20,162 nt of DNA from Dialister sp. CAG:486 (lineage in GTDB: Bacteria; Bacillota; Negativicutes; Veillonellales; Dialisteraceae). The notes below the pieces were generated by a model that saw only the letters and a program-made list of their open reading frames with translations, searched no databases and was not told the origin of the DNA. The stretch's first letter is position 1. The number at the start of each line of letters is the position of its first letter. Both the position numbers and the translations under genes were made by a program. Below, one piece after another: positions 1 through 6,869 of this stretch. Location: assembly GCA_000434475.1 (NCBI GenBank), contig FR879520.1:56610-76771 (forward strand). Direction: 5' to 3'.

Positions 1-2
1 TA

Positions 3-81
3 GCGGCGCACAATTCATAAAGCGCCGCCGCTTCTCACAACGTCTGAAACCTTGAACCCGCCAACCTGAACCCGTCAACCT
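3..81. repeat. GC hairpin plus 14-bp (2x7) direct repeat
   Basis: The stem GCGGCGC (3-9) and GCGCCGC (22-28) encloses a 12-nt AT-rich loop. A 14-bp unit beginning GAACCCG is repeated twice at 54-67 and 68-81 with one difference. The same pairing of a GC-rich hairpin with a phased short-repeat array recurs at 3836, 8499, 15734 and 17873. The loop resembles, in reverse complement, the loop of the 8499-8524 hairpin. This occupies the 3' flank of sucC, so if sucD follows it starts outside the window. Confidence 0.7.
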
Positions 82-87
82 TTATTT

Positions 88-1284
88 TTACTTCTTCTCT
101 CTCGTTTCTTTTGCGAGACGAATGGCGAGTTTCGCACCTTCATCCATAGAAGAAGCCGGATACAGATTCTTGATATCCGCTTTGGCCAGGATCTCGCGTC
201 CGCGTTCTACATTGCGTCCCTCGAGACGAACCACGACAGGGATCGGGAATTCCTCTTTGCCGCCGGAAAGAAGCGCAGCCGCTTCGACAATGCCCGTCGC
301 GATGACATCGCACTTATTGATGCCGCCGAAAATATTGATCAGAATGCCGTCGACCTGATCGTCTTCAAGCATGATTCTGAAAGCTGCCACGATCTTTTCC
401 GGCGTAGAGTCACCGCCGACATCGAGGAAGTTGGCCGGTTCACCACCGTTTTCCTTGATGATATCGACAGTCGCCATTGCAAGACCTGCCCCGTTGACCA
501 TGCAGGCTACGTCGCCGCCGAGATTGACATAGTTCAATCCCTCCGCTGCAGCTTCTCTTTCCTTCTGGTCCTCTTCCGTGATGTCGCGCAGGGCTACGAT
601 CTCCGGATGACGGGAAAGCGTGCTGTCATCGAAGTTCAGCTTCGCATCGAGCGCCATGACGTCGCCTTCTTCGGTGACGACCAGCGGATTGACTTCCGCC
701 AGTGAGCAGTCCTTATCCACAAAGACATTGTAGAGGTACTTCATGAAGGTCGCTGCTTTTCTGATGGTCGGCTTTTCGAAATGAAGCGCATACGCCATGC
801 GCTGTGCCTGGAAATCGGCCAGTCCGATGACCGGGTCAATGTACTCTTTGATGATCTTTTCCGGATTTTCTGCTGCCACGTCCTCGATGGACATGCCGCC
901 GGACTCCGAACCCATCATAACGACGCATTCCGCCTGACGATCCACGACAAAGGAGAGATAGTACTCTTTCTTGATATGGCAGCCGGCTTCGATCAGAAGA
1001 CGATTCACCGTCTTGCCCTGCGGGCCGGTCTGGCGGGTGACGAGCACCTTGCCAAGAAGCTCCTTCGCATATTTTCTGACTTCATCCAGAGAACGGGCGA
1101 GCTTGACACCGCCCGCCTCCCCGCGGCCGCCTGCATGGATCTGCGCCTTTACGACCACGACCGGCGTATCGAGACGCTTCGCATTTTCCAGCGCATCTTC
1201 GACTGTGAATGCCGGATAGCCTTCCGGAACATGGATGCCATACTCACGCATGATCTGCTTACTCTGGTATTCATGGATATTCAT
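88..1284 (-). CDS. sucC: Succinyl-CoA synthetase (ADP-forming) beta subunit
   Basis: 398 aa, the usual length for SucC. It forms the nucleotide-binding half of succinyl-CoA ligase, which interconverts succinyl-CoA plus ADP and phosphate with succinate, CoA and ATP in the cytosol. An N-terminal ATP-grasp domain begins with [10 protein letters not shown] and carries [17 protein letters not shown] at residues 46-62. The metal-binding residues Glu197 (in AEVNP) and Asp213 fall at the same numbers as in the E. coli enzyme. The C-terminal CoA-ligase domain shows NGAGLAM (264-270) and GGINKCD (320-326). A ribosome site, GGGAG on the minus strand about 8 nt before the ATG, supports this start. The partner subunit gene sucD would normally follow immediately, but the 87 bases beyond the stop hold only repeats. 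In Negativicutes the enzyme may serve succinate/propionate metabolism; that role is inferred. Confidence 0.96.
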   Translation of the reverse strand: MNIHEYQSKQIMREYGIHVPEGYPAFTVEDALENAKRLDTPVVVVKAQIHAGGRGEAGGVKLARSLDEVRKYAKELLGKVLVTRQTGPQGKTVNRLLIEAGCHIKKEYYLSFVVDRQAECVVMMGSESGGMSIEDVAAENPEKIIKEYIDPVIGLADFQAQRMAYALHFEKPTIRKAATFMKYLYNVFVDKDCSLAEVNPLVVTEEGDVMALDAKLNFDDSTLSRHPEIVALRDITEEDQKEREAAAEGLNYVNLGGDVACMVNGAGLAMATVDIIKENGGEPANFLDVGGDSTPEKIVAAFRIMLEDDQVDGILINIFGGINKCDVIATGIVEAAALLSGGKEEFPIPVVVRLEGRNVERGREILAKADIKNLYPASSMDEGAKLAIRLAKETREKK

Positions 1285-1300
1285 ACTTCATTCTCCCTTC

Positions 1301-1349
1301 CATGAGAAGATCACCCCTCATGAAAAAAATGAAAGCGCTTGGCGCTTTC
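1301..1349 (-). terminator. Intrinsic terminator-like hairpin in the sucC leader
   Basis: On the minus strand GAAAGCGC-CAA-GCGCTTTC (1349-1331) is followed by A and then seven T (1329-1323), the form of a rho-independent terminator. It lies only about 40 nt before the sucC start, and no minus-strand gene lies immediately upstream, because the neighbouring gene is divergent. A second dyad, CATGAG/CTCATG on the minus strand (1322-1317 and 1306-1301), sits between it and the ribosome site. A possible minus-strand -10 (TACAAT, 1424-1419) lies upstream. An attenuator is the natural reading but is unproven. Confidence 0.5.
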
Positions 1350-1480
1350 GCTGTCATTTTCTTTTTTGGCTATCTTTTTACAGCCTTTTCTTGAAATCAT
1401 GTACAAATTACAGAAATAATTGTATCACTATCAAACATTTTTGGAAAGAAGTATGCATAATTGGACACAAGAAAAGATAA

Positions 1481-1512
1481 GCTATGCATTTCAGTCATAG
1501 CTTTGCTATAAT
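1481..1512 (+). promoter_or_regulatory. Extended -10 promoter with overlapping dyad, threonine aldolase gene
   Basis: TGC-TATAAT at 1504-1512 is an extended -10 element 38 nt before the ATG; no good -35 is visible at the expected distance. The inverted repeat GCTATG (1481-1486) / CATAGC (1496-1501) overlaps the -35 region and could be an operator. The ribosome site AGGAAG (1537-1542) precedes the start by 8 nt. Confidence 0.6.
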
Positions 1513-1550
1513 TTATGACATACATATCCCAATGAAAGGAAGCATTCATC

Positions 1551-2594
1551 ATGAACCATACCCTCCCCTTCGCCTCCGACTACATGGAAGGCTGCCATCC
1601 GAATATTCTCCGTCGTCTTTCAGAAACAAACCACCAGCCCTCTGCCGGCTACGGGCTAGATGACATCTCTGCCTCCGCCCGCAAACGCATCAGAAAAGCA
1701 TGCGCCGCGCCGCAGGCAGAGGTGAAATTCCTCGTCGGCGGCACCCAGACCAATGCCACCGTGATCGACTGCGTCCTCCGCCCTTATGAAGGCGTCATCG
1801 CCGCCGACAGCGGCCACGTGAATGTCCATGAAGCCGGCGCCATCGAGTGGGGTGGTCACAAAGTGCTCGCTCTTCCTTCCGAGGAAGGCAAGCTGACCGC
1901 CGAAGCGATCGATCACTACGTCTCCGATTTCTTTGCCGACGACAACTGGGAACACATGGTACATCCCGGCATGGTCTACATTTCCCAGCCGACCGAATGG
2001 GGCACCCTCTATTCCAAGAAAGAGCTGACAGACATTTCTGCCGTCTGCCGCAGGCACCATCTTCCCCTCTTCATCGATGGAGCCCGCCTCGCCTACGCCC
2101 TCGGAAGCGCCGCAAATGACGTCACTCTCAAAGACCTTGCGCGCCTCGCAGACGTCTTCTATATCGGCGGCACGAAATGCGGCGCACTCTTCGGCGAAGC
2201 CGTCGTGATCCCTGACCCGCGCCTCATCCTGCACTTCTTCCCCATGATCAAACAGCATGGCGCACTCCTCGCCAAAGGCTGGCTCCTCGGCATCCAGTTT
2301 AACGAGCTTTTCAAAGATGACCTCTATGTTCAGATGGGACGCACCGCCGACCTCTATGCAGAAGAGATCAAAAAAGCGCTCACCGCCAAAGGGATCCCCC
2401 TCTACTTCGACTCCCCCACGAACCAGATCTTCTTCACCATAGAAAACAGCCGGATGGAAAAACTCAAAGAGACCGTTGCTTTCGGCTTTGGCTGCAAAGC
2501 CGACGACAGCCACAGCATCATCCGCCTCTGCACCAGCTGGGCGAGCCAAAAAGAGGATGTAGAAAAGCTCATCCGTATCATCAATGAGCTATAG
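1551..2594 (+). CDS. Low-specificity L-threonine aldolase family protein (PLP-dependent)
   Basis: 347 aa, fold-type I PLP enzyme of the threonine aldolase / beta-eliminating lyase family. The family cleaves L-threonine or allo-threonine to glycine and acetaldehyde in the cytosol. Visible landmarks: GGTQTN (63-68), contacting the cofactor phosphate in relatives; SGHVNVHE (87-94), the active-site His region; IDGARL (175-180), with Asp176 expected to bind the pyridine nitrogen; and GGTKCG (206-211), with Lys209 as the Schiff-base lysine. The start is set by AGGAAG 8 nt upstream and the extended -10 promoter before it. It stands alone, divergent from sucC, with the next gene 276 nt away. Substrate preference cannot be read from sequence; members of this branch could act on other beta-hydroxy amino acids. 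Confidence 0.9.
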   Translation: MNHTLPFASDYMEGCHPNILRRLSETNHQPSAGYGLDDISASARKRIRKACAAPQAEVKFLVGGTQTNATVIDCVLRPYEGVIAADSGHVNVHEAGAIEWGGHKVLALPSEEGKLTAEAIDHYVSDFFADDNWEHMVHPGMVYISQPTEWGTLYSKKELTDISAVCRRHHLPLFIDGARLAYALGSAANDVTLKDLARLADVFYIGGTKCGALFGEAVVIPDPRLILHFFPMIKQHGALLAKGWLLGIQFNELFKDDLYVQMGRTADLYAEEIKKALTAKGIPLYFDSPTNQIFFTIENSRMEKLKETVAFGFGCKADDSHSIIRLCTSWASQKEDVEKLIRIINEL

Positions 2595-2737
2595 CCATCG
2601 GGCATAGCTTTGCTGCGAGCGATGGATGGAGAGAGCCGTAACAAGAGGAAACGGGAGCAAAGACTCTCCCCTGCGGTATTTTCACTAGGATACAGCGCGG
2701 AGAAGCACCTTCATCCCGCAAAGCTCCTTCCTCCCCT

Positions 2738-2837
2738 CTTGAAAATTTCAAGTTTACCTAAAAAAATTGATTATAGATACTTGAATTTTACTCTTTTGTA
2801 TTTTACAATAGCATTTGTCATACAAGTCGTTTTGTAT
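2738..2837 (+). promoter_or_regulatory. tetR-family gene promoter with two operator-like palindromes
   Basis: -35 TTGAAT (2781-2786), 17-bp spacer, -10 TACAAT (2804-2809). A palindrome, ATACAAgtcgttTTGTAT (2820-2837), starts just after the expected transcription start. A second one, CTTGAAAATTTCAAG (2738-2752), lies 28 bp upstream of the -35, and CTTGAATTT overlaps the -35 itself. The placement fits autorepression by the downstream TetR-family protein. The ribosome site AGAGGG is at about 2858-2863. Confidence 0.6.
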
Positions 2838-2870
2838 CCCATCATACTATTTATAAAAGAGGGACATTTT

Positions 2871-3431
2871 ATGGATCGCAGACAGCAGAAGACCAGAGCC
2901 GCTATCTTCGAAGCATTCAGCGCTCTGTTATCAGAAAAACCATATTCAAAAATCACCATCCAGAATATCATCGATCGTGCCAATATCGGCCGCAGCACAT
3001 TCTATGCACATTTCCAGACCAAGGACAGCCTCTTAGAGGACATGTGTCAGGAACTCTTCGAGCACATCGTAGACGGTGTCATGAATGACAACCACCCCTC
3101 TGACGATCACCAGCATACCGGCCTTCCGGATCCTGTCTTCTGCCACCTCTTAGAACATATCGCAGAGAATACGAACCACCTGCGCGACCTGCTCATCTCT
3201 GAAAGCTCCGACTTCTTCCTGCGCTACTTCAAGACGAGCCTCTCCCGCCTCATCGCCTCCTACCTCCTGAACCACCACAAGGAAATCCCTGTCCCCGAAG
3301 ATTTCCTCCTGAATCACATCTCCGGCAGCTTCGTCGAAATGGTCCAGTGGTGGGTACGCAAAAACAAAATGCAGGCGACGCCCAAAGAGCTGAACGCCTA
3401 CTTCCAGACCGTGATCGAGCCGCTGCTCTAG
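2871..3431 (+). CDS. TetR/AcrR-family transcriptional regulator
   Basis: 186 aa from the ATG at 2871, chosen because AGAGGG lies 7 nt upstream and a clear promoter lies before it; the frame is open further upstream but would read through that promoter. Residues 1-50 form the TetR DNA-binding domain: a basic start (RRQQKTRAAI), then ITIQNIIDRANIGRSTFYAH, the helix-turn-helix with its typical STFYxHF ending. The C-terminal ligand domain ends in WWVRKNKMQATPKELNAYF, resembling the TetR_C_8 (DhaS-like) group. No efflux pump or enzyme operon adjoins it, so ligand and targets are unknown; the operator-like palindromes suggest it at least controls itself. The stop codon TAG is part of the CTAG that borders a MITE end (3428-3431), so an insertion or remnant abuts or may have reshaped the C-terminus. 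Confidence 0.9.
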   Translation: MDRRQQKTRAAIFEAFSALLSEKPYSKITIQNIIDRANIGRSTFYAHFQTKDSLLEDMCQELFEHIVDGVMNDNHPSDDHQHTGLPDPVFCHLLEHIAENTNHLRDLLISESSDFFLRYFKTSLSRLIASYLLNHHKEIPVPEDFLLNHISGSFVEMVQWWVRKNKMQATPKELNAYFQTVIEPLL

Positions 3432-3455
3432 GGAAACGCTGATTAAATCGCAGAG
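3428..3455 (+). repeat. End fragment of the palindromic MITE-like family
   Basis: CTAG followed by GGAAACGCTGATTAAATC and CGCAGAG, identical over 24 bases to one end of the complete copies at 11929-12094 and 14671-14837. No matching opposite end was found nearby, so it is a remnant or solo end. It supplies the TAG stop codon of the TetR-family gene. Confidence 0.75.
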
Positions 3456-3464
3456 GCGCGTCCT

Positions 3465-3550
3465 CTCGCCCCTTCCTCTGGAAGGGGCAGCCGAGCGGAG
3501 CGAGGCGGGGGTGGGCCCCAGCCGAGCGGAGCGAGGCGGGGTTGGCCCCC
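3465..3550 (+). repeat. GC-rich repeat with a 31-bp tandem duplication
   Basis: AGCCGAGCGGAGCGAGGCGG begins at both 3489 and 3520, giving two adjacent 31-bp units (3489-3519, 3520-3550) that differ at about two bases. The preceding CCCCTTCC/GGAAGGGG forms a dyad. This type of GC-rich intergenic repeat is familiar from gut bacterial genomes; it has no coding sense. Confidence 0.7.
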
Positions 3551-3693
3551 ACGTATGTTAGACCGCAGGGATTAGAGATCACGAGTGACTTGCATACCAC
3601 TTTCGGGCATCGCCGTTTACTAAAATCGGCGCTCGGCGACTGCCTTACATCGCCTGCTTGAAACGCATTTCCCCGCTCGCTTTCATACCGCCA

Positions 3694-3764
3694 GTGCCCT
3701 ATCCGCCCCTTCGGGGCACCTTCCCCTCGAGGGGAAGGCTTGCGATACGAAAATACCGCTATGC
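3694..3764 (+). repeat. Dispersed intergenic repeat, inverted copy of 12757-12825
   Basis: It contains the dyad CCTTCCCC-TCGA-GGGGAAGG plus CCCCTTCGGGG. Its reverse complement aligns over about 68 nt with 12757-12825. Its inner end (GCGATACGAAAATACCGCTA) also resembles 15701-15720. The surrounding 3597-3823 stretch has two copies of ACCACTTTCGGGCATCGCC. No gene is visible here. Confidence 0.7.
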
Positions 3765-3835
3765 CTCTCCTGCTGGATCTTTTGAACCCTTTTCCCCTAA
3801 ATACCACTTTCGGGCATCGCCACCATCTATACTCC

Positions 3836-3980
3836 GCGGCGCTTCTATATTTTTATGCGCCGCACCACCCCCATTGAACCCTCTGAACCTGTTAAACCCG
3901 CCGAACCTCTTTCGCACGTAATCAAAGGCCGCCCCACCCCACGGGCTAACCCTGAACCCTGAACCCCGAACCCGACAACC
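3836..3980 (+). repeat. GC hairpin followed by 9-bp and 7-bp phased arrays
   Basis: The hairpin GCGGCGC (3836-3842) / GCGCCGC (3857-3863) has a 14-nt AT-rich loop. After ACCACC come four units with GAACC or AAACC starting at 3876, 3885, 3894 and 3903 (9-bp phase). AATCAAAGG at about 3920 is shared with the elements at 15654 and 17749. AACC then recurs at 3948, 3955, 3962 and 3969 (7-bp phase). There is no convincing ORF with a ribosome site. Confidence 0.7.
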
Positions 3981-4006
3981 ATTTCCCCATCTCATAAAAC
4001 TCTCAC

Positions 4007-4035
4007 AAACTCCGCCTACCCAAGGCGGAGTTTTT
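4007..4035 (+). terminator. Intrinsic terminator upstream of guaB
   Basis: AAACTCCGCC (4007-4016) pairs with GGCGGAGTTT (4024-4033) across a 7-nt loop and continues into a T run to 4035. It isolates guaB from upstream transcription. A consensus TATAAT at 4040-4045 follows, but without a -35 partner. Confidence 0.8.
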
Positions 4036-4059
4036 ACGCTATAATAGTACAAATACATA

Positions 4060-4106
4060 GGTCACGGGAAAAAACGCTTGACCGAATACGAGTAAAGAGG
4101 TATAGT
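4060..4106 (+). promoter_or_regulatory. guaB promoter with dyad over the -35
   Basis: -35 TTGACC (4078-4083), 17-bp spacer, -10 TATAGT (4101-4106). The inverted repeat GGTCA (4060-4064) / TGACC (4079-4083) overlaps the -35 and might bind a regulator. The leader of about 45 nt is T-rich and ends in a near-perfect ribosome site, TAAGGAGGA (4145-4153). No purine riboswitch is recognisable. Confidence 0.75.
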
Positions 4107-4157
4107 AAGTTAATTTATTTTCATCTTTTTACTCTATTTTTATTTAAGGAGGAAATA

Positions 4158-5663
4158 ATGGCAACCTACATCAATGAACCGGCTCATACCTTTAATGAAT
4201 ATCTGCTCATTCCCGGATATTCTGACTGCAGCTGCATCCCTGCGAACGTCTCTCTGAAGACCCCGCTGGTCAGATACAAAAAAGGGGAAACACCGGCCAT
4301 CACATTAAACATTCCAATGGTTTCTGCTATCATGCAGGCCGTCTCCGGTGAAAAGCTCGCTGTCGAACTCGCAAGAAACGGCGGCGTTTCCTTCATCTAC
4401 GGATCTCAGACCCCTGAAGAAGAAGCAGCCATGGTTGCCAGAGTCAAAGCACAGAAAGCAGGCTTTGTTCCTTCCGATTCGAACCTGTCGCCGGAAGCGA
4501 CCTTAGCTGATGTCCTCGCCCTCAAGGCAAAGACAGGCCACTCCACCATCGCCATCACGGAAGACGGCACTTCCAACGGCAAAATGGTAGGTATCGTTTC
4601 CTCCAGAGACTACCGTGTAAGCCGCATGGACAAGAGCGAAAAGGTCAAGAACTTCATGACCCCTGTCGAAAAGCTTGTCAAAGCCAATTACGGCATCACC
4701 CTTTCCGAAGCCAATGACATCATCTGGGACAACAAGATCAATTCCCTGCCGGTCCTCTATGAAGATGGCCGTCTCTACGGCTTCGTATTCCGCAAGGACT
4801 ACGACTCCCATCAGGAAAACCCGAATGAAATGCTCGATGCACAGAAACGCTTCATCGTCGGCGCCGGCATCAATTCCCGAGACTACGCAGACCGCGTACC
4901 GCTCCTCGTAGACGCAGGCGCAGATGTCCTCTGCATCGACTCCTCGGAAGGCTTCTCCGAATGGCAGAAGATTACCATCAACTGGATCCGTGAACGCTAC
5001 GGCGAAAAAGTCAAGGTCGGCGCAGGCAATGTTGTCGACAGAGAAGGCTTCCTCTTCCTCGCAGAAGCAGGCGCTGACTTCGTCAAGGTCGGCATCGGCG
5101 GCGGCTCCATCTGCATCACCCGTGAGACCAAGGGCATCGGCCGCGGCCAGGCAACGGCTCTCATCGAAGTATGCCAGGCCAGAGATGAATACTACAAGAG
5201 AACCGGCATCTACGTACCGGTCTGCTCCGACGGCGGCATCGTTTACGACCACCACATCACACTGGCTCTTGCCATGGGCGCTGACTTCGTCATGCTCGGC
5301 CGCTACTTTGCCCGCTTCGACGAATCCCCGACACAGAAGAGAACGGTCGGCGGCACCATCGTCAAAGAATACTGGGGCGAAGGTTCCAACCGTGCCAGAA
5401 ACTGGGGCCGTTATGACCTCGATGGCTCCAAGAAGCTCGCTTTTGAAGAAGGCGTAGACTCCTATGTCCCATATGCCGGTCCGCTGAAAGAAAACGTCGA
5501 AAAGACCTGCGCTAAGATCAAAGCCACTATGTGCAACTGCGGCGCTATCACCATCCCGCAGCTTCAGGAAAAGGCGAAGCTGACTCTCGTCTCTGCGACC
5601 TCCATCGTAGAAGGCGGCGCTCACGACGTCATCCGCAAAGAAAAAGACGGCTCAGATAGATAA
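4158..5663 (+). CDS. guaB: IMP dehydrogenase
   Basis: 501 aa, cytosolic. It oxidises IMP to XMP with NAD+, the first committed step of GMP synthesis. The TIM barrel is interrupted by a tandem CBS pair at about residues 112-225. The catalytic loop is [12 protein letters not shown] (313-324) with Cys319 as nucleophile; most bacterial enzymes have GIGPGSICTTR, so two positions differ. The barrel motif [10 protein letters not shown] (261-270) has Asp261 for NAD, SDGGI is at 357-361, and the mobile flap carries the Arg418-Tyr419 dyad in WGRYD. These variants mark a distinct bacterial IMPDH lineage rather than a damaged gene, since all catalytic residues are present. A strong promoter, ideal ribosome site, terminator and C-ending codon bias suggest high expression as a single-gene transcript. 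Confidence 0.95.
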   Translation: MATYINEPAHTFNEYLLIPGYSDCSCIPANVSLKTPLVRYKKGETPAITLNIPMVSAIMQAVSGEKLAVELARNGGVSFIYGSQTPEEEAAMVARVKAQKAGFVPSDSNLSPEATLADVLALKAKTGHSTIAITEDGTSNGKMVGIVSSRDYRVSRMDKSEKVKNFMTPVEKLVKANYGITLSEANDIIWDNKINSLPVLYEDGRLYGFVFRKDYDSHQENPNEMLDAQKRFIVGAGINSRDYADRVPLLVDAGADVLCIDSSEGFSEWQKITINWIRERYGEKVKVGAGNVVDREGFLFLAEAGADFVKVGIGGGSICITRETKGIGRGQATALIEVCQARDEYYKRTGIYVPVCSDGGIVYDHHITLALAMGADFVMLGRYFARFDESPTQKRTVGGTIVKEYWGEGSNRARNWGRYDLDGSKKLAFEEGVDSYVPYAGPLKENVEKTCAKIKATMCNCGAITIPQLQEKAKLTLVSATSIVEGGAHDVIRKEKDGSDR

Positions 5664-5672
5664 GCCGACAAT

Positions 5673-5705
5673 AAAAAAGACTGCCCTTTCCGGCAGTCTT
5701 TTTTT
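5673..5705. terminator. Bidirectional terminator between guaB and the toxin gene
   Basis: AAAAAAGACTGCC (5673-5685) pairs with GGCAGTCTTTTTT (5692-5704). It has A and T tracts on both sides, so it can stop both guaB and the converging toxin operon. The toxin's TAA (5706-5704) lies within its edge. Confidence 0.9.
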
Positions 5706-5982
5706 ACATGCGGAAGATATCGGCATGAGAGCCTGTGTCAATCAACGTCAGTGTGAGAATATCATCCTCAATCAAGTAAACCAGAAGCCAGTCCGGCTTC
5801 ACATGACATTCCCGAAATCCTTGAAAACGTCCTGACAATCCATGGTCGCGATACCGAGACTCAAGTGCAGCCCCCTGCATCAAAGTTTCTACCACTTCAT
5901 CCAAAAGTGAGACGTCGAACCCACGTTTTCGCATCAGCTTGTAGCTTTTCTTGTATGCTGAAGTGAATTTGACAAGGTACAT
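5704..5982 (-). CDS. YafQ-family mRNA interferase toxin (RelE/ParE superfamily)
   Basis: 92 aa, the usual length of YafQ. The family cleaves mRNA at the ribosome when its antitoxin is lost. The C-terminal half matches YafQ closely: YRDHGLSG (44-51), ECHVKPDWLLVY (58-69) and DTGSHADIF (82-90). The residues known to matter in E. coli YafQ have counterparts here: His47, His60, Asp64, His86 and Phe90, so the toxin looks active. The start codon lies 1 nt after the antitoxin stop, and its ribosome site (GGAG) sits in the antitoxin's last codons, so the two are translationally coupled. The gene is AT-richer than guaB, consistent with acquisition. Confidence 0.92.
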   Translation of the reverse strand: MYLVKFTSAYKKSYKLMRKRGFDVSLLDEVVETLMQGAALESRYRDHGLSGRFQGFRECHVKPDWLLVYLIEDDILTLTLIDTGSHADIFRM

Positions 5983-5983
5983 G

Positions 5984-6259
5984 TTACTCCTGCTCCAATG
6001 CTTTTTTCAAATCAGCCATATTCGTATAGCCTTTAACACTCGGATCACGAGCAATTCGTCGTCCCTCCTCCATTGCGGCTAATGCTTCCTGATTATATCG
6101 CGGCATTTCCACTGCAAAAGGAAGTCCTCCACGAAGAACGCACTGACGAAGAAACAGGTTCACTGCGCCAGACATATCGAGTCCCAACTGACTGAAAAGT
6201 GCTGCCGCCTGTCGTTTCGTATCCGCATCAATTCGGATTTGTGTAGCTGCTGTTGCCAT
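5984..6259 (-). CDS. RelB/DinJ-family antitoxin
   Basis: 91 aa from the ATG at 6259. The frame stays open to a TTG at 6310, but that codon is inside the promoter -35 box, so it cannot be the start; AAAGGTGG just upstream of 6259 supports the shorter form. The N-terminus ATQIRIDADTKRQAAALFSQ is the ribbon-helix-helix DNA-binding domain of the DinJ type, with LGLDMSGAVNLFLRQ as its second helix. The C-terminal part (MEEGRRIARDPSVKGYTNMADLKKALEQE) should wrap the toxin. It is the first gene of the two-gene operon and is expected to repress it, alone and with the toxin. Confidence 0.92.
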   Translation of the reverse strand: MATAATQIRIDADTKRQAAALFSQLGLDMSGAVNLFLRQCVLRGGLPFAVEMPRYNQEALAAMEEGRRIARDPSVKGYTNMADLKKALEQE

Positions 6260-6281
6260 AAGACCACCACCTTTCACCCTC

Positions 6282-6335
6282 ATTCTATCCATTCCGGTAT
6301 ACAATGTCAAGCATTACGCATTCATACTCTTGACA
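6282..6335 (-). promoter_or_regulatory. Toxin-antitoxin promoter and dyad
   Basis: On the minus strand: -35 TTGACA (6310-6305), 17-bp spacer, -10 TAGAAT (6287-6282), a near-consensus promoter with a leader of about 16 nt. The spacer holds the palindrome GTATAC. TGTCAA at 6305-6310 is mirrored by TTGACA at 6330-6335, so a wide inverted repeat brackets the upstream side and may be an operator site. Confidence 0.8.
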
Positions 6336-6413
6336 TAAGGAACTGTGATAAAAAACATGAACCGTATCAACCTCGTTAAGGTTCTTGAACGTCAAGCCCG
6401 CCATTCATTTTTA

Positions 6414-6460
6414 TGCTATAATAAATGCAGTACTGCAAACAAAGAATGACTTCCAGTCAT
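6414..6460 (+). promoter_or_regulatory. Extended -10 promoter and two palindromes before the exported-protein gene
   Basis: TGC-TATAAT (6414-6422) is an extended -10. The perfect 12-bp palindrome TGCAGTACTGCA (6426-6437) covers the expected start site, and ATGACT-TCC-AGTCAT (6446-6460) lies in the leader. These placements suit a repressor site. No -35 is visible at 17 bp. Confidence 0.6.
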
Positions 6461-6485
6461 CCATTCACGAAAGAGAGTGATTGCT

Positions 6486-6869
6486 ATGAAAAAAATGATG
6501 ATCGCCCTGGCAGCTGCCGCTGCCATCGCTGCCGGCTCTATGTCCGTTTCCGCAGAAAGCCTCTGGAAATATAACGACACCATCACCATCGACATGCAGG
6601 AGACCAGTATCAAGAAGACCACAAACGGTCATGAGATCCTGAACTTCGTCGCCGTCGAAGCCATCGAAGGCGGCACCTGCACTTACACCTATGCTTACGA
6701 CCGCACCGCCGGCACCATCCAGGTCGTCGAAATGGAAAAGGAAACAAAGAAGCTCCACTACAAGAGCAACTTCACTCCGACCTCCGTCAATTCTTCGAAC
6801 CCGGTCATCCGTGCCCGTGCCCAGATGGCAGAAGACGTATATCAGAAAAAAGTAGGACATAAGAAATAA
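6486..6869 (+). CDS. Small exported protein of unknown function
   Basis: 127 aa from the ATG at 6486; a GTG three codons upstream (6477) is also in frame but overlaps the purine-rich ribosome site. Residues 1-23 form a clean signal peptide: KK, an alanine-rich core, then SVSA before ES, a likely signal peptidase I site. The mature part, about 104 residues, has alternating polar/hydrophobic stretches (TITIDMQETSI, CTYTYAYDRTAGTIQVVEM) suggesting beta strands, and a single Cys. No lipobox is present, so it is probably periplasmic or secreted. Its TAA shares its last base with the ATG of the aminopeptidase gene (TAATG), so the two are co-translated. I do not recognise a family. It has its own promoter with palindromes. 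Confidence 0.8.
   Translation: MKKMMIALAAAAAIAAGSMSVSAESLWKYNDTITIDMQETSIKKTTNGHEILNFVAVEAIEGGTCTYTYAYDRTAGTIQVVEMEKETKKLHYKSNFTPTSVNSSNPVIRARAQMAEDVYQKKVGHKK

Noticed and set aside
2640..2760. T-box or other leader before the TetR gene
   Set aside because: A GCGGTA-like string is present but no specifier loop, TGGNACC motif or terminator pair; a plain promoter lies downstream.
3759..4058. Open frame on the minus strand across the repeat block (about 99 codons)
   Set aside because: It reads through the hairpin and phased arrays and a terminator, has no ribosome site, and similar peptides arise from the repeats at 15579-15776.
4107..4157. Purine riboswitch in the guaB leader
   Set aside because: The leader after the mapped-looking promoter is about 45 nt and T-rich, too short and without the conserved three-way junction.
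4503..5624. Long minus-strand open frame opposite guaB
   Set aside because: It is a shadow caused by GC-rich third positions; guaB has the promoter, ribosome site and catalytic motifs.
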